Positions 54,649-62,781 are shown, counted from the first letter of the stretch. The stretch is DNA of 64,000 nucleotides from Halorubrum rutilum (GCF_024494565.1 NZ_JANHDN010000002.1:248001-312000); one strand, 5' to 3'. The notes: generated from the sequence alone by a model not told the origin. Numbers and translations are program-made.

Positions 54649-54891
54649 ATGAGTGGACGACCCCTCGACGTGCTCGAAGCGTCGCTGGAGGAGCCGGTGA
54701 CGGTGCACCTGAAGGACGGGACGACCTACTACGGGACCCTGGCCGGCTACGACCAGCACATGAACGTCGTCATCGAACCGGAGGACGACGTGAGCGACCG
54801 CGTCGACGGCGATCTCGACGGGGAGTTCGCCGTCGCGATCGAAGACACAACGATTATACGCGGCGATAACGTCGTCACCATCAAAGCATGA
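54649..54891 (+). CDS. Sm-like (LSm) RNA-binding protein
   Basis: The 80-residue protein has the Sm1 motif ([24 protein letters not shown]) and Sm2 ([10 protein letters not shown]), with an acidic loop insertion between. Archaeal LSm proteins form heptamer rings that bind U-rich RNA. The start at 54649 has a near-leaderless promoter. Its stop overlaps the start of rpl37e (ATGA), a conserved archaeal gene pair. Confidence 0.95.
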   Translation: MSGRPLDVLEASLEEPVTVHLKDGTTYYGTLAGYDQHMNVVIEPEDDVSDRVDGDLDGEFAVAIEDTTIIRGDNVVTIKA

Positions 54892-55064
54892 CCGGCTCCG
54901 GAACGCCCTCTCAGGGGAAGAAGAACAAGACGGTTCACGTGAAGTGCCGCCGCTGCGGCGAGAAGTCCTACCACGTCAAGAAGGAGCGCTGCTCCTCCTG
55001 CGGCTTCGGGAAGTCCGCGAAGCGCCGCGACTACGCGTGGCAGTCGAAGACCGGCGACAACTGA
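54888..55064 (+). CDS. rpl37e: Ribosomal protein L37e
   Basis: The 58-residue basic protein has a zinc ribbon ([20 protein letters not shown]) and a C-terminal [13 protein letters not shown]. This is the standard L37e sequence of the large ribosomal subunit. It is coupled to the LSm gene by a four-base overlap. Confidence 0.97.
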   Translation: MTGSGTPSQGKKNKTVHVKCRRCGEKSYHVKKERCSSCGFGKSAKRRDYAWQSKTGDN

Positions 55065-55158
55065 CGACGCTCTCTCTGATCTCTCGTTTCCTCCGATCCC
55101 CGTAGCGGCCGCTCTGCTCGGACCTCGCGATCTCACCGCGTCGTCCGAATCCCCGACG

Positions 55159-55230
55159 GTTCCGCCGTCGCCCGAACCCCCATAGTTCCGCCGTCGACCG
55201 AACCCCCATAGTTCCGCCGTCGACCGAACG
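55159..55230. repeat. 26-bp tandem repeat, 2.8 units
   Basis: Units at 55159-55184 and 55185-55210 are 26 bases long and differ at one position; each begins GTTCCGCCGTCG and ends ACCCCCATA. A partial third unit runs to 55230. A degenerate earlier unit may start near 55140. The array ends 30 bases before the start of the oxidoreductase gene, so it overlaps its promoter region. Confidence 0.88.
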
Positions 55231-55259
55231 CTTACCACCGGGGGTCGCCGAGCGCGGAC

Positions 55260-56294
55260 ATGGACCTCTCCGTCGTCGACCTCTCGCCGGTCCCCGCGGA
55301 CGGGACCGCCGCCGACGCCTTCGCGAACACCGTCGCGGCCGCCGAGCAGGCGGAGCGACTCGGCTACTCGCGGTTCTGGGTCGCCGAGCACCACGGCCGG
55401 ACCGACCGCCTCGCGGGGACGACCCCGGAGGTGCTGCTCGGGCGGCTCGCGGCGGCGACCGACGAGATCCGGCTCGGCAGCGGGGCCGTCCTCCTCAACC
55501 GCTACAGCCCGTTCAAGGTCGCCGAGGCGTTCGGCACGCTCGACGGGCTCGCGCCCGGGCGCGTCGACATCGGCGTCGGTCGGGCGAACGGCCCGCCGGC
55601 CGCGGACCGCGCGCTCGGGACCGACCGCCGCGTCGAGAACCCGGACGAGGACCACGAGGAGCGGATCCGCGCGCTCGTGAGCCACCTCTACGACGACTAC
55701 CCGGACGGGCACGAGTACGCCGACCTCGGGGTCCCGCGCTCGGGGGACGGCCCACCGGTCCCGTGGGTGCTCGGATCGAGCCCGGCCAGCGGCGAGATCG
55801 CCGGCAAGCTCGGGCTCCGTTACTGCTTCGCCGGCTTCATCCGCCCGGGGTTCGCGGAGCGCGCCTTCGCCGCCTACCGCGAGGCGTTCGAGCCCGACGC
55901 GCTCCCCGGCGGCCCCGACGAGCCGACCGGGATGGTCGCGGTCAACGCGGTCGCCGCCGAGACCGACGAAGCCGCGGCGCGTCGCCGCGCGCCCGCGGAG
56001 GCGACGTTCAGGCGCATGCGGCGCGGCGAGCTCGGCGACTCGACGCCGAGCGTGGAGGCGGCGATCGACGAGCTCGGCGGCGTTCCGGAGCCGACGCCCG
56101 CGACGCTCGACGCCGACGAGTGGCCGCGGTCGGTCTCCGGGAGCCCGGAGACGATCGCGGGGGTGTTAGCGCAGTTGGCCGACCGCGTCGGCGTCGACGA
56201 GGTGATGATCCAGCACGCGGTGCCGGACCACGGGGACGCGCTGGCGTCGCACGCGCTACTTGCCGAGGCGATGGACCTAGACTCGCGTGCTTAG
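55260..56294 (+). CDS. Luciferase-like (LLM) flavin-dependent oxidoreductase
   Basis: The 344-residue protein has the bacterial-luciferase-like barrel with SRFWVAEHHGRTDRLAGTTP near the N-terminus, then LGSGAVLLNRYSPFKVAEAF and GRVDIGVGRANG. In haloarchaea such proteins may use F420 or flavin; the sequence does not tell which. The start MDLSVVDLSPVPADG is standard for the family. The convergent gap to the deoxyhypusine synthase gene holds a full repeat copy. Confidence 0.9.
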   Translation: MDLSVVDLSPVPADGTAADAFANTVAAAEQAERLGYSRFWVAEHHGRTDRLAGTTPEVLLGRLAAATDEIRLGSGAVLLNRYSPFKVAEAFGTLDGLAPGRVDIGVGRANGPPAADRALGTDRRVENPDEDHEERIRALVSHLYDDYPDGHEYADLGVPRSGDGPPVPWVLGSSPASGEIAGKLGLRYCFAGFIRPGFAERAFAAYREAFEPDALPGGPDEPTGMVAVNAVAAETDEAAARRRAPAEATFRRMRRGELGDSTPSVEAAIDELGGVPEPTPATLDADEWPRSVSGSPETIAGVLAQLADRVGVDEVMIQHAVPDHGDALASHALLAEAMDLDSRA

Positions 56295-56365
56295 TTGGGT
56301 GTCGATTCGAGGCGTACTCTCGGTCCCGCGACTATTCTTTTATAAATGGTTGCTTACGGATCGAC

Positions 56366-56646
56366 GGTGAACGCCTCCAAAGCCCCAGCCGCGAGGACGG
56401 CGCACGCTCGCTGCGCGCTTCAGTCGCTCACTTCGTTCGCTCCCTCTAGTGCTTGCTTCGCCTGCGCCGTCCTCGCGGCTGCCCCTTTGAGTCCCACCCG
56501 ACCGCACAGCGACCGCACCTCACGCCTCCCCAGCCTCGCGGCTCACGGCTCGCGGCTTCGCCGCTCGCGTTCGCCGCGTCCCTCGCGCGTGCTCCTCGCG
56601 GTCGCCGACGGCGACCGCTCGGAGGCACGCGCCACCGCACCCGCTA
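56366..56646 (+). repeat. Dispersed structured repeat, full copy C
   Basis: P1 pairs 56387-56404 with 56463-56480, 18 perfect pairs identical to copy A. P3 pairs 56537-56542 (CGCGGC) with 56573-56578 (GCCGCG). P4 pairs 56585-56592 with 56625-56632. Its middle step is 56593-56595 (TCC) with 56621-56623 (GGA), where copies A and B have GAC with GTC. The inner stem is 56598-56606 (GCGGTCGCC) with 56610-56618 (GGCGACCGC). TTTATAAA octamers flank it at 56339-56346 and 56647-56654. It lies between convergent genes. Confidence 0.9.
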
Positions 56647-56685
56647 TTTATAAACGATGACGCGGACGGAACCGCACCGGGAACC

Positions 56686-57780
56686 CTATTCCACGCGCTC
56701 GCGGGCCGCCGCGATCAGCATCGGCAGCATGACGGTCGCGTCGCCGTAGACGGAGGCGTTGCGCGCGTCCTTCTCCAGTTTCCCCCACGACCGGGCCTCG
56801 TCGAGCGTGGCGCCGGAGAGCCCGCCGGTCGCCTCCGGGTCCATCGTGATCTGGACCGCGTAATCGTACGCGCGGGGCGTGACGAGCATCGTCTGCAGGG
56901 TGAAGTTCTTCGGGACGCCGCCGCCGACGAGCAGGCAGCCCGCGTCGTCGGCCTCGAACGCGAGGTCGGTCAGCTCCGTCATGTCGGCGAGCGCGTCGAG
57001 CGTGAAGTCGGCCGTCTGCGCGTACATCCACGCCTGGAGCCCGAGGACCGAGTCCTGCACGGCGGGGCAGTAGATCGGGACGTCGCAGTCGTAGGCCGCG
57101 GCGGCGACGCCGGGGTCCTCGGCCACGTCGTCGCGCTCGTTGACCGCGGCGTTCGCGCGGCCGAGCTCGCGGGTGAGGTCGGCGATGGAGACGGCGTCGT
57201 CGCCCTCGGCGTCCGGATCGGCCTCCAGCGCCGGGAACACCTCCTCGCGGAGGTGCCCCTCGAACGCGGCGAAGTGCTCCTGCGGTAGGTAGACGTTGTA
57301 GATGCGGTCGACGCCCTCGTCGCGGAGCCCCTCGTCGTGCTCGCGGAGGCTCTTCTCGGGGTCGTGGGTCCGGCCGTGGTGGTGTTTCCCGCCGATCGCC
57401 TCGATCGCGTCGTGGGTGAGGTTCGCGCCCGTCGTCACGAGGGCGTCGACGTAGCCGTCGCGGATCAGGTCCGAGACGATCCGGCGCATCCCGGCGGGCA
57501 CCATCGCGCCCGCCAGCGAGAGGAAGACGGTGCAGTCCTCGTTCGCGAACATCTCCGCGAGCACGTCGCCCGCCTCGTTGACCGACGCCGCGCCGATCCC
57601 GGCGTCGCCGTACCCCTCGACGAGCTGGCCGACCGTCATGTCCGCCGTCGCGCGCGTGTGCCCGACCGGGTCCTCGTGGAACTCCTCGCGGTGGGGGTCG
57701 TCGCGCTCGTCGTCGCCCTCGTCGCCGTGTCCCTCGCCGTCGTCGGCTCTCTCACCGTCGTGCTCGTCGCCGTCGCTCAT
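56686..57780 (-). CDS. dhs: Deoxyhypusine synthase
   Basis: The 364-residue enzyme acts on aIF5A. It has SLAGAMVPAGMRRIVSDLI (NAD site), TTGANLTHDAIEAIGGKHHH, VPIYCPAVQDSVLGLQAW and the active-site block SWGKLEKDARNASVYGDATV. The first 45 residues are an acidic, histidine-containing leader; a shorter start at the ATG of MTVGQLVEGY is possible. It lies 39 bases after the SAMP-like gene on the same strand. Confidence 0.94.
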   Translation of the reverse strand: MSDGDEHDGERADDGEGHGDEGDDERDDPHREEFHEDPVGHTRATADMTVGQLVEGYGDAGIGAASVNEAGDVLAEMFANEDCTVFLSLAGAMVPAGMRRIVSDLIRDGYVDALVTTGANLTHDAIEAIGGKHHHGRTHDPEKSLREHDEGLRDEGVDRIYNVYLPQEHFAAFEGHLREEVFPALEADPDAEGDDAVSIADLTRELGRANAAVNERDDVAEDPGVAAAAYDCDVPIYCPAVQDSVLGLQAWMYAQTADFTLDALADMTELTDLAFEADDAGCLLVGGGVPKNFTLQTMLVTPRAYDYAVQITMDPEATGGLSGATLDEARSWGKLEKDARNASVYGDATVMLPMLIAAARERVE

Positions 57781-57819
57781 GTCGGGTGATGCGGCGGGCG
57801 ACCGTTTGAAACGACCGAT

Positions 57820-58104
57820 CTACCGCTCGGTCGACCCCCCGCTCACCGGCGGGAACAGCGCCAGCTCGTCGCCCGCCTCCAGCGTCGTCTCCAGCCCCTC
57901 GTCGTCGCGGACGCTCCGCCCGTTCCGGAGGACGTTGATGTGGTCGGCCACCGCCCCGTCGTCGAGCACGCGGTCCCGGAGGTCGGGGTGCGCGTCGAGG
58001 AGGGCGTCGAGCGCGTCCCCGACCGTGTCGCCGGGCGACGCCTCCACCTCGACTGCGCGGCCGCCGGCGATCTCGGCGAGGTCCGCGAACAGCTTCCACT
58101 CCAT
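57820..58104 (-). CDS. SAMP1/MoaD-like ubiquitin-fold protein with residues after the diglycine
   Basis: The 94-residue beta-grasp protein starts MEWKLFADLAEIAGGRAVEV and ends ELALFPPVSGGSTER. SAMP1 and MoaD proteins end exactly with GG, which is activated by the E1-like UbaA for protein tagging or for sulfur transfer to molybdopterin. Here the diglycine is at 89-90 and four more residues follow. The tail must be removed, for example by a JAMM protease, or the protein cannot be activated. The codons after GG are TCG ACC GAG CGG TAG. Confidence 0.88.
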   Translation of the reverse strand: MEWKLFADLAEIAGGRAVEVEASPGDTVGDALDALLDAHPDLRDRVLDDGAVADHINVLRNGRSVRDDEGLETTLEAGDELALFPPVSGGSTER

Positions 58105-58126
58105 ACGTGAGCCCCGCACGGACGCC

Positions 58127-59494
58127 TCAAGAGCGTTGCGTCCCGTCCTCCGATCCGGCGTCGACGTCGGCGTCGCCGGATTCAGGATCGCCGGACTCGG
58201 GGTCGGCGTCACCCGGTGCGGCGTCGCCGTCGCCGGACTCGGGCGACGGGGTGACCGTCGACGGGTCCGCGCGCTCGCCGGCGGCGTCGCCCTCGAACCG
58301 GCGGAGCGCGTCGGGGCGACCGACCAGGTACACCAGGTCGCCGGCGGCGAAGGCGTACGACCGCGGCGGGATCGGCTGGACCGAGCCCGCCTCGGGCCGG
58401 ACGGCGGCGACGACGACCTCGACCTCGCCCACGGTGCTCCCGGCGAGGGCGCTCCCGGCGCCGACCGCGATCGCGGCCATCGTCTCGTCGGCGTTCCGGA
58501 GCAGCGAGGCGAACTCCCGGTCGGCCTGCGGCTCCGCCGGCAGCGTCACGATCCGGTACGACCCCTCCTCGGCGAGCCGCTCCGCGTCGGACTCGTCGAG
58601 GACGACGGTGGCCGCGTCGCCGGCGACGCCCCGGAGCTCGCCGGTGGCGACCCGCTTCGGTTCCGGGTCGGTCCGCCACAGCTGGACCGCGTCGCCGGCG
58701 GTCGCGTTGTTCGGCGGGTCTGCGGCCACGGCGACCGCGGCCGACCCCGGCGCGAGCGTCGGGCCGAGCCCCGCCGCGCGGGAGCCCACCGCGAAGTACT
58801 CGACCCCGCCGTCGCCGGTGACGTCGACGTCGACGTAGCCGACGCCGTGATCGCCTTTCACGCGGGCGACGAGCCGCTCGCGGAGCTCCTCGCCGGAGAG
58901 CTTCCGCGCGAACAGCAGCGTCTTCCCGGCCATCTCGGCCTTCTTCTCCGGCGACACCGGGTCGTAGGTGTCCATGTCCTCGATCTCCTCCGCCGGCGGG
59001 AGCGTGACGGCGGTGAACCGCCCGACCGCCCGAACGATCCCGGACAGCTCCCCCTCCAGCTGCCTGGCGCCCGAGAGCGCGAACACGTCGACCGCGAGCC
59101 GGTCCCCGGCGTACCGACCGCCGGGAGCGGTGACCGCCGCGACGCCCAGCGAGACGACGTTGAAGAAGACGCTCCCCGGTTCGAGCAGCGCCGGGCTGTC
59201 CCCGACCGCGATGGCGCCCAGCGAGGTGGTGTTGAGGTACAGTGCGACGACGGAGACGCCGAGCAGGACCGTGACTCCCTCGGGGATCTCGTCGCGGAAG
59301 TACCAGCGGTACGTCAGCGCCGCCGACCCCGCGATCAGGACCGACAGGACCGCGAACGTGACGAGCGTGACCGCCGCCTGCCGCGGCCGCGCGAAGCCGA
59401 CGTCGACCGCGGGCGCCGCGACCGCGACGAGGGGACCCGCGGGATCGCCGAGCCCCGCGGCGACCGGCGCGATCGCCCCCGCGGTCGCGGTCAT
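58127..59494 (-). CDS. TrkA-C domain membrane protein, second of pair
   Basis: The 455-residue protein has three helices near residues 40-125, then a long soluble part. A C-terminal TrkA-C domain (residues about 345-420: MAAIAVGAGSALAGSTVGEV then YAFAAGDLVYLVGRPDAL) binds ligands in potassium transport regulators. The final 35 residues are acidic repeats of E, S, G and D. Its start overlaps the stop of the upstream TrkA-C gene (ATGA). The two probably form one complex that controls potassium or other ion flow. Confidence 0.8.
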   Translation of the reverse strand: MTATAGAIAPVAAGLGDPAGPLVAVAAPAVDVGFARPRQAAVTLVTFAVLSVLIAGSAALTYRWYFRDEIPEGVTVLLGVSVVALYLNTTSLGAIAVGDSPALLEPGSVFFNVVSLGVAAVTAPGGRYAGDRLAVDVFALSGARQLEGELSGIVRAVGRFTAVTLPPAEEIEDMDTYDPVSPEKKAEMAGKTLLFARKLSGEELRERLVARVKGDHGVGYVDVDVTGDGGVEYFAVGSRAAGLGPTLAPGSAAVAVAADPPNNATAGDAVQLWRTDPEPKRVATGELRGVAGDAATVVLDESDAERLAEEGSYRIVTLPAEPQADREFASLLRNADETMAAIAVGAGSALAGSTVGEVEVVVAAVRPEAGSVQPIPPRSYAFAAGDLVYLVGRPDALRRFEGDAAGERADPSTVTPSPESGDGDAAPGDADPESGDPESGDADVDAGSEDGTQRS

Positions 59495-60795
59495 CTCGCG
59501 ACCTCCGCGAACCGGTCGAGCGCGTCTCGGCTCCCCACGACGAACAGCTGGTCCTCGGCCGAGAGGGGCTGCGAGCCGCTCGGCGCGATCGTCCACGAGT
59601 CGTGGCGCGCCGCGAGGACGGCGACGTCGTACGCCTCCCGGACGCCGACCTCGCCGATGGTGTGGCCGTCGAGGGCCCCACCGGGGACGACGGACACCTT
59701 TCGGAACCGCTTCCCCGTCCGCCGCAGCAGCGTCGTCAGCTCGTACTCCCGGCGCGTGCCGCGGGAGAGGACGAGGACCCGGCCGCGGGCCGCGCGGAGG
59801 AGCGCCGTCGCCCGCGACCGGTCGACGGCGACCGTCACCCGCCCCTCCCCGCCGGTCGTCGTCGGCGCGCTCGCGACCGGCGGGGCCGGCGGGCCCGCCT
59901 CCGACGCGCTACCGCCGTCGGTCCTGGCGTCGCCGTCCCCGCGGGGTTCGGAGTCGCTCCGCTCGCTCCCGTCGACCGCGTCGCCCTCCGAGCCGCCGGC
60001 CGCCGGCGTCGACGCCCCCGGCTCCGGCTTCCCGCTCGTCCGGGCGGCCAGCACCGTCCCGTCCACGCTGAGGTCGGACGCGATCACCCGCACGACGTCG
60101 CCGCGGGCGATCCCGGTGGGAACGAGCGCGGGCACCGACACCGCGCGCTTCCCCTGCGGGACCCGCTTCGACAGCGCGCCGGTCGGCGGGGCGGCGGCCA
60201 CCGTCGCGTTGGCGCGCTCGTCGATCCGCACGGCGACGTCCGCCAGGTCGAGCTCGGTCCGGAGCCGCTCGGCGAAGCGGTCCTCCAGCTCGGCGAGCGG
60301 GAGGTCGGCCGGGAAGATCCACTCGCCGTCGACGATCGCGCGGCGCGTCTCAGACGGTAGCGGCGGGTACCCCTCCATGTCGTTCACCTCGCCGGGGATC
60401 TCGACGGTGACCCGCCCGCGACCGCCGACCAGCTCGACGACGTCAGTCGAGAGGGTCCGGTCGCGGAGCTGCTGGAGCGAGAGCCGTTTCGGAACGCTGG
60501 CGCCCAGCGTGTCGCCCTTGGCGTGCGCGTACAGCGAGATCATCAGGACGACCACGATGGCCGTGAGGATCGCCGGCGCGCGCTCCGACGACCGGATCGT
60601 CTCGTCGTTGAGCGCGAGCAGCCCGCCGTTGATGCCGGCGATCGCGAGCGCGAGGACGACGACCCCGAGCCCCGGGATCGTCACCCCGGTGACGTACTTG
60701 AACACGAAGCCGAGCACCCCAGAGACCAGCGCGGGGACGATCCCCGTGATGATCCCGAGGTAGATCCCGAAGACGATCTCGACCGGCAGTGACAT
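59491..60795 (-). CDS. TrkA-C domain membrane protein, first of pair
   Basis: The 434-residue protein starts MSLPVEIVFGIYLGIITGIV and has three helices (residues about 5-90). A low-complexity linker near residues 250-310 follows, and the end is a TrkA-C domain (GGALDGHTIGEVGVREAYDV then PLSAEDQLFVVGSRDALDRF). It lacks a NAD-binding TrkA-N motif. It is first in the operon and divergent from the channel gene, with 132 bases between the starts. Confidence 0.8.
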   Translation of the reverse strand: MSLPVEIVFGIYLGIITGIVPALVSGVLGFVFKYVTGVTIPGLGVVVLALAIAGINGGLLALNDETIRSSERAPAILTAIVVVLMISLYAHAKGDTLGASVPKRLSLQQLRDRTLSTDVVELVGGRGRVTVEIPGEVNDMEGYPPLPSETRRAIVDGEWIFPADLPLAELEDRFAERLRTELDLADVAVRIDERANATVAAAPPTGALSKRVPQGKRAVSVPALVPTGIARGDVVRVIASDLSVDGTVLAARTSGKPEPGASTPAAGGSEGDAVDGSERSDSEPRGDGDARTDGGSASEAGPPAPPVASAPTTTGGEGRVTVAVDRSRATALLRAARGRVLVLSRGTRREYELTTLLRRTGKRFRKVSVVPGGALDGHTIGEVGVREAYDVAVLAARHDSWTIAPSGSQPLSAEDQLFVVGSRDALDRFAEVAR

Positions 60796-60927
60796 ACGCC
60801 TCACACTCGGCGGGGCGTTTAAACGCCTGTCGGCGGGGCGGTCGCGTCGTGGTCGCCGTCGGAGCGACCCTCCGCGGCGCCGCCCCGCCCTCGCGGGGTT
60901 TAAGTTCGGCGTCGGCGACGGGCCGGT

Positions 60928-62103
60928 ATGGAGCTGACCCGTGACTGGGTGACCGTGCGGGCGTCGATCGCCCTGACGTTCGCCGTCGCGATTCTCTCCA
61001 TCCTCGCCGGCCTGGCGCAGATCGGCGGACTCGGGGTCGACGGACCTCTCGCCCCGTACGTGGGCGGCGTCGTCCGGCAGACGGTCGGGTTCACCGGGAC
61101 CATCACCGGCTTCGCGATGTTCGCGAGCGGGTTCGCGCTGAGGAACGGGTACCGCGTCGGGTGGTACTCGACGGCGGTGCTCCTCCCGCTGACGGCGCTT
61201 CAGGGGCTGTTACAGGCGTCCGTGCTGTCGTTCCCGCTCGTGGCGCTGTCGATCCTCTCCGCGCCGACGCTGGTGATCAACCGCGGGCGGTTCGACCGCC
61301 GGTTCAGCCCCTCACCGACGCAGCTGGCGGCCGGCGCGGCGCTCGTCGGGGCGGTCGCGTACGGAACGGTCGGCTCGTACGCCCTCAGAGACCAGTTCGA
61401 GGGCATCGAGACGATCGTCGACGCGTTCTACTTCACGGTCGTCACGGCCTCGACCGTGGGGTACGGCGACGTCCACCCGGCGACCGGTCCCGCCTCCGAC
61501 ATCGCGCAGCTGTTCGCGCTCTCCTCGCTCGTGGTGAACGTCGCCGCCTTCGCGGTGGCGCTCGGGGTCCTCCTCACGCCCGCCATCGAGGCGCAGCTCT
61601 CCAAGGCGCTCGGAAAGATGACCGACAGACAGATCGACCTCCTCGACGACCACGTCCTCGTGCTCGGCTACGGGGACCTGACGGAACCGATTCTCGAAGA
61701 GCTCGCCGCCCGCGACGGCGTCGAGTACGCGGTGGTGACCCCCGACGAGACCGCCGCCAGGCGGCTCGCCGACCGCGACGTCGCGGTGTACACCGCGGAC
61801 CCCAGCGACGTGGAGCCGCTCGAACGGGTCAACCTCGGCGGGGCCCGCGCCGTCGTCGCCGCGACCGAGGACGACGCGCGCGACGCGCTCGCCATCCTCA
61901 CCGCCCGCCAGCTCAACCCCGACGTCCGGATCGTCGCGGCGGTGACCCAGCGGGAGAACGTCGACAAGCTCCGCCGCGCCGGCGCCGACCAGGTGATCTC
62001 GCCGTCGACGCTCGGCGGGCACATCCTCGTCGACTGCGCGTTCGGCGCGGACAGCAAAGAGGCGACCGAGGGGATCCTCGACGACGTCGACCTCGACGGC
62101 TGA
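60928..62103 (+). CDS. Potassium channel with cytoplasmic RCK (TrkA) domain
   Basis: The 391-residue protein has four N-terminal helices, then a pore loop with the selectivity filter TVGYGD at 176-181 and a following helix. A TrkA-N/RCK domain starts at about 233 (HVLVLGYGDLTEPILEELA). The filter is the canonical potassium filter. The four extra helices before the pore are not a charged voltage sensor. It is divergent from the TrkA-C pair, which suggests shared regulation. Confidence 0.92.
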   Translation: MELTRDWVTVRASIALTFAVAILSILAGLAQIGGLGVDGPLAPYVGGVVRQTVGFTGTITGFAMFASGFALRNGYRVGWYSTAVLLPLTALQGLLQASVLSFPLVALSILSAPTLVINRGRFDRRFSPSPTQLAAGAALVGAVAYGTVGSYALRDQFEGIETIVDAFYFTVVTASTVGYGDVHPATGPASDIAQLFALSSLVVNVAAFAVALGVLLTPAIEAQLSKALGKMTDRQIDLLDDHVLVLGYGDLTEPILEELAARDGVEYAVVTPDETAARRLADRDVAVYTADPSDVEPLERVNLGGARAVVAATEDDARDALAILTARQLNPDVRIVAAVTQRENVDKLRRAGADQVISPSTLGGHILVDCAFGADSKEATEGILDDVDLDG

Positions 62104-62145
62104 CGCCGGCCCGCGGTCCGTCCGCCGGGGTCCGACCGCCGGCTC

Positions 62146-62781
62146 TCACCGGCTCTGCCGCCCCTTCGTCTGCCGGTAGTCCCGGCTCAACACGTTCTCG
62201 CGCATGTGCTCGCGGAACGTGTCGGCCTCGGCGTCGGTCATCGACGCGGGCTCCTTCATCGGCACCAGCTCGAACCCGCGGCCGCGGATCGTCGTCGCGT
62301 GTTCGGCGTCGACGTCGAAGGAGTCCGGCCGGCGCGTCGTGTACTCGACCGCGAGCTCGCGGAGCGGGCGGTCCCCGACGGGGACGATGATCTGCGGGTT
62401 GATCATCCGGATCTCCGCGTTGAGGAACGGCTCGCAGGTGTCGACCTCGCGGTCGGTCGGCTCGCGCTCCGGGTGTCGACAGCGCGTCAGGCTCGTGAGA
62501 AACAGGTTCTGGACGTCCGGCTCCGTCGCGTCCGGCGGCGACCGCACGAACCCGAGGTCGCCGAATATCGACTGGACCCGTTCGCCGCCGCCCGCTCCGG
62601 TGAACGGGACGCCGTTCGCCTCGGCGGCCGCCGTCGGCCCGGTCCCGACGACGAGGAACTCGGCGCCCACGTCGCCGTACCCGTGGACGACGCGCTCCCG
62701 CGCGTCGCACAGCTCGGGACAGTTCTCGCACGCCGCGTCCATCCCGAACGGGTTCCGGAACTCCTCTTGGTTCGCGTCCAC
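62146..62781 (-). CDS. Uracil-DNA glycosylase superfamily protein, atypical active site
   Basis: The 211-residue protein has an N-terminal CENCPELC cluster (C18, C21, C25) and CRHP...C cysteines like family 4 enzymes with an iron-sulfur cluster. The first motif is GTGPTAAAEANGVPFTGAGG, where active enzymes have GEAPG..ED..G.PF.G. The second motif is not a clear H-P-S/A block (PMKEPASM). It may be a divergent paralogue with altered or no glycosylase activity. It is convergent with the channel gene, 42 bases away. Confidence 0.75.
   Translation of the reverse strand: MDANQEEFRNPFGMDAACENCPELCDARERVVHGYGDVGAEFLVVGTGPTAAAEANGVPFTGAGGGERVQSIFGDLGFVRSPPDATEPDVQNLFLTSLTRCRHPEREPTDREVDTCEPFLNAEIRMINPQIIVPVGDRPLRELAVEYTTRRPDSFDVDAEHATTIRGRGFELVPMKEPASMTDAEADTFREHMRENVLSRDYRQTKGRQSR

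Noticed and set aside
45781..56646. Repeat copies as insertion sequences
   Set aside because: They are too short for a transposase and encode none. A non-autonomous mobile element remains possible and is discussed as a finding, but no parent element is present.
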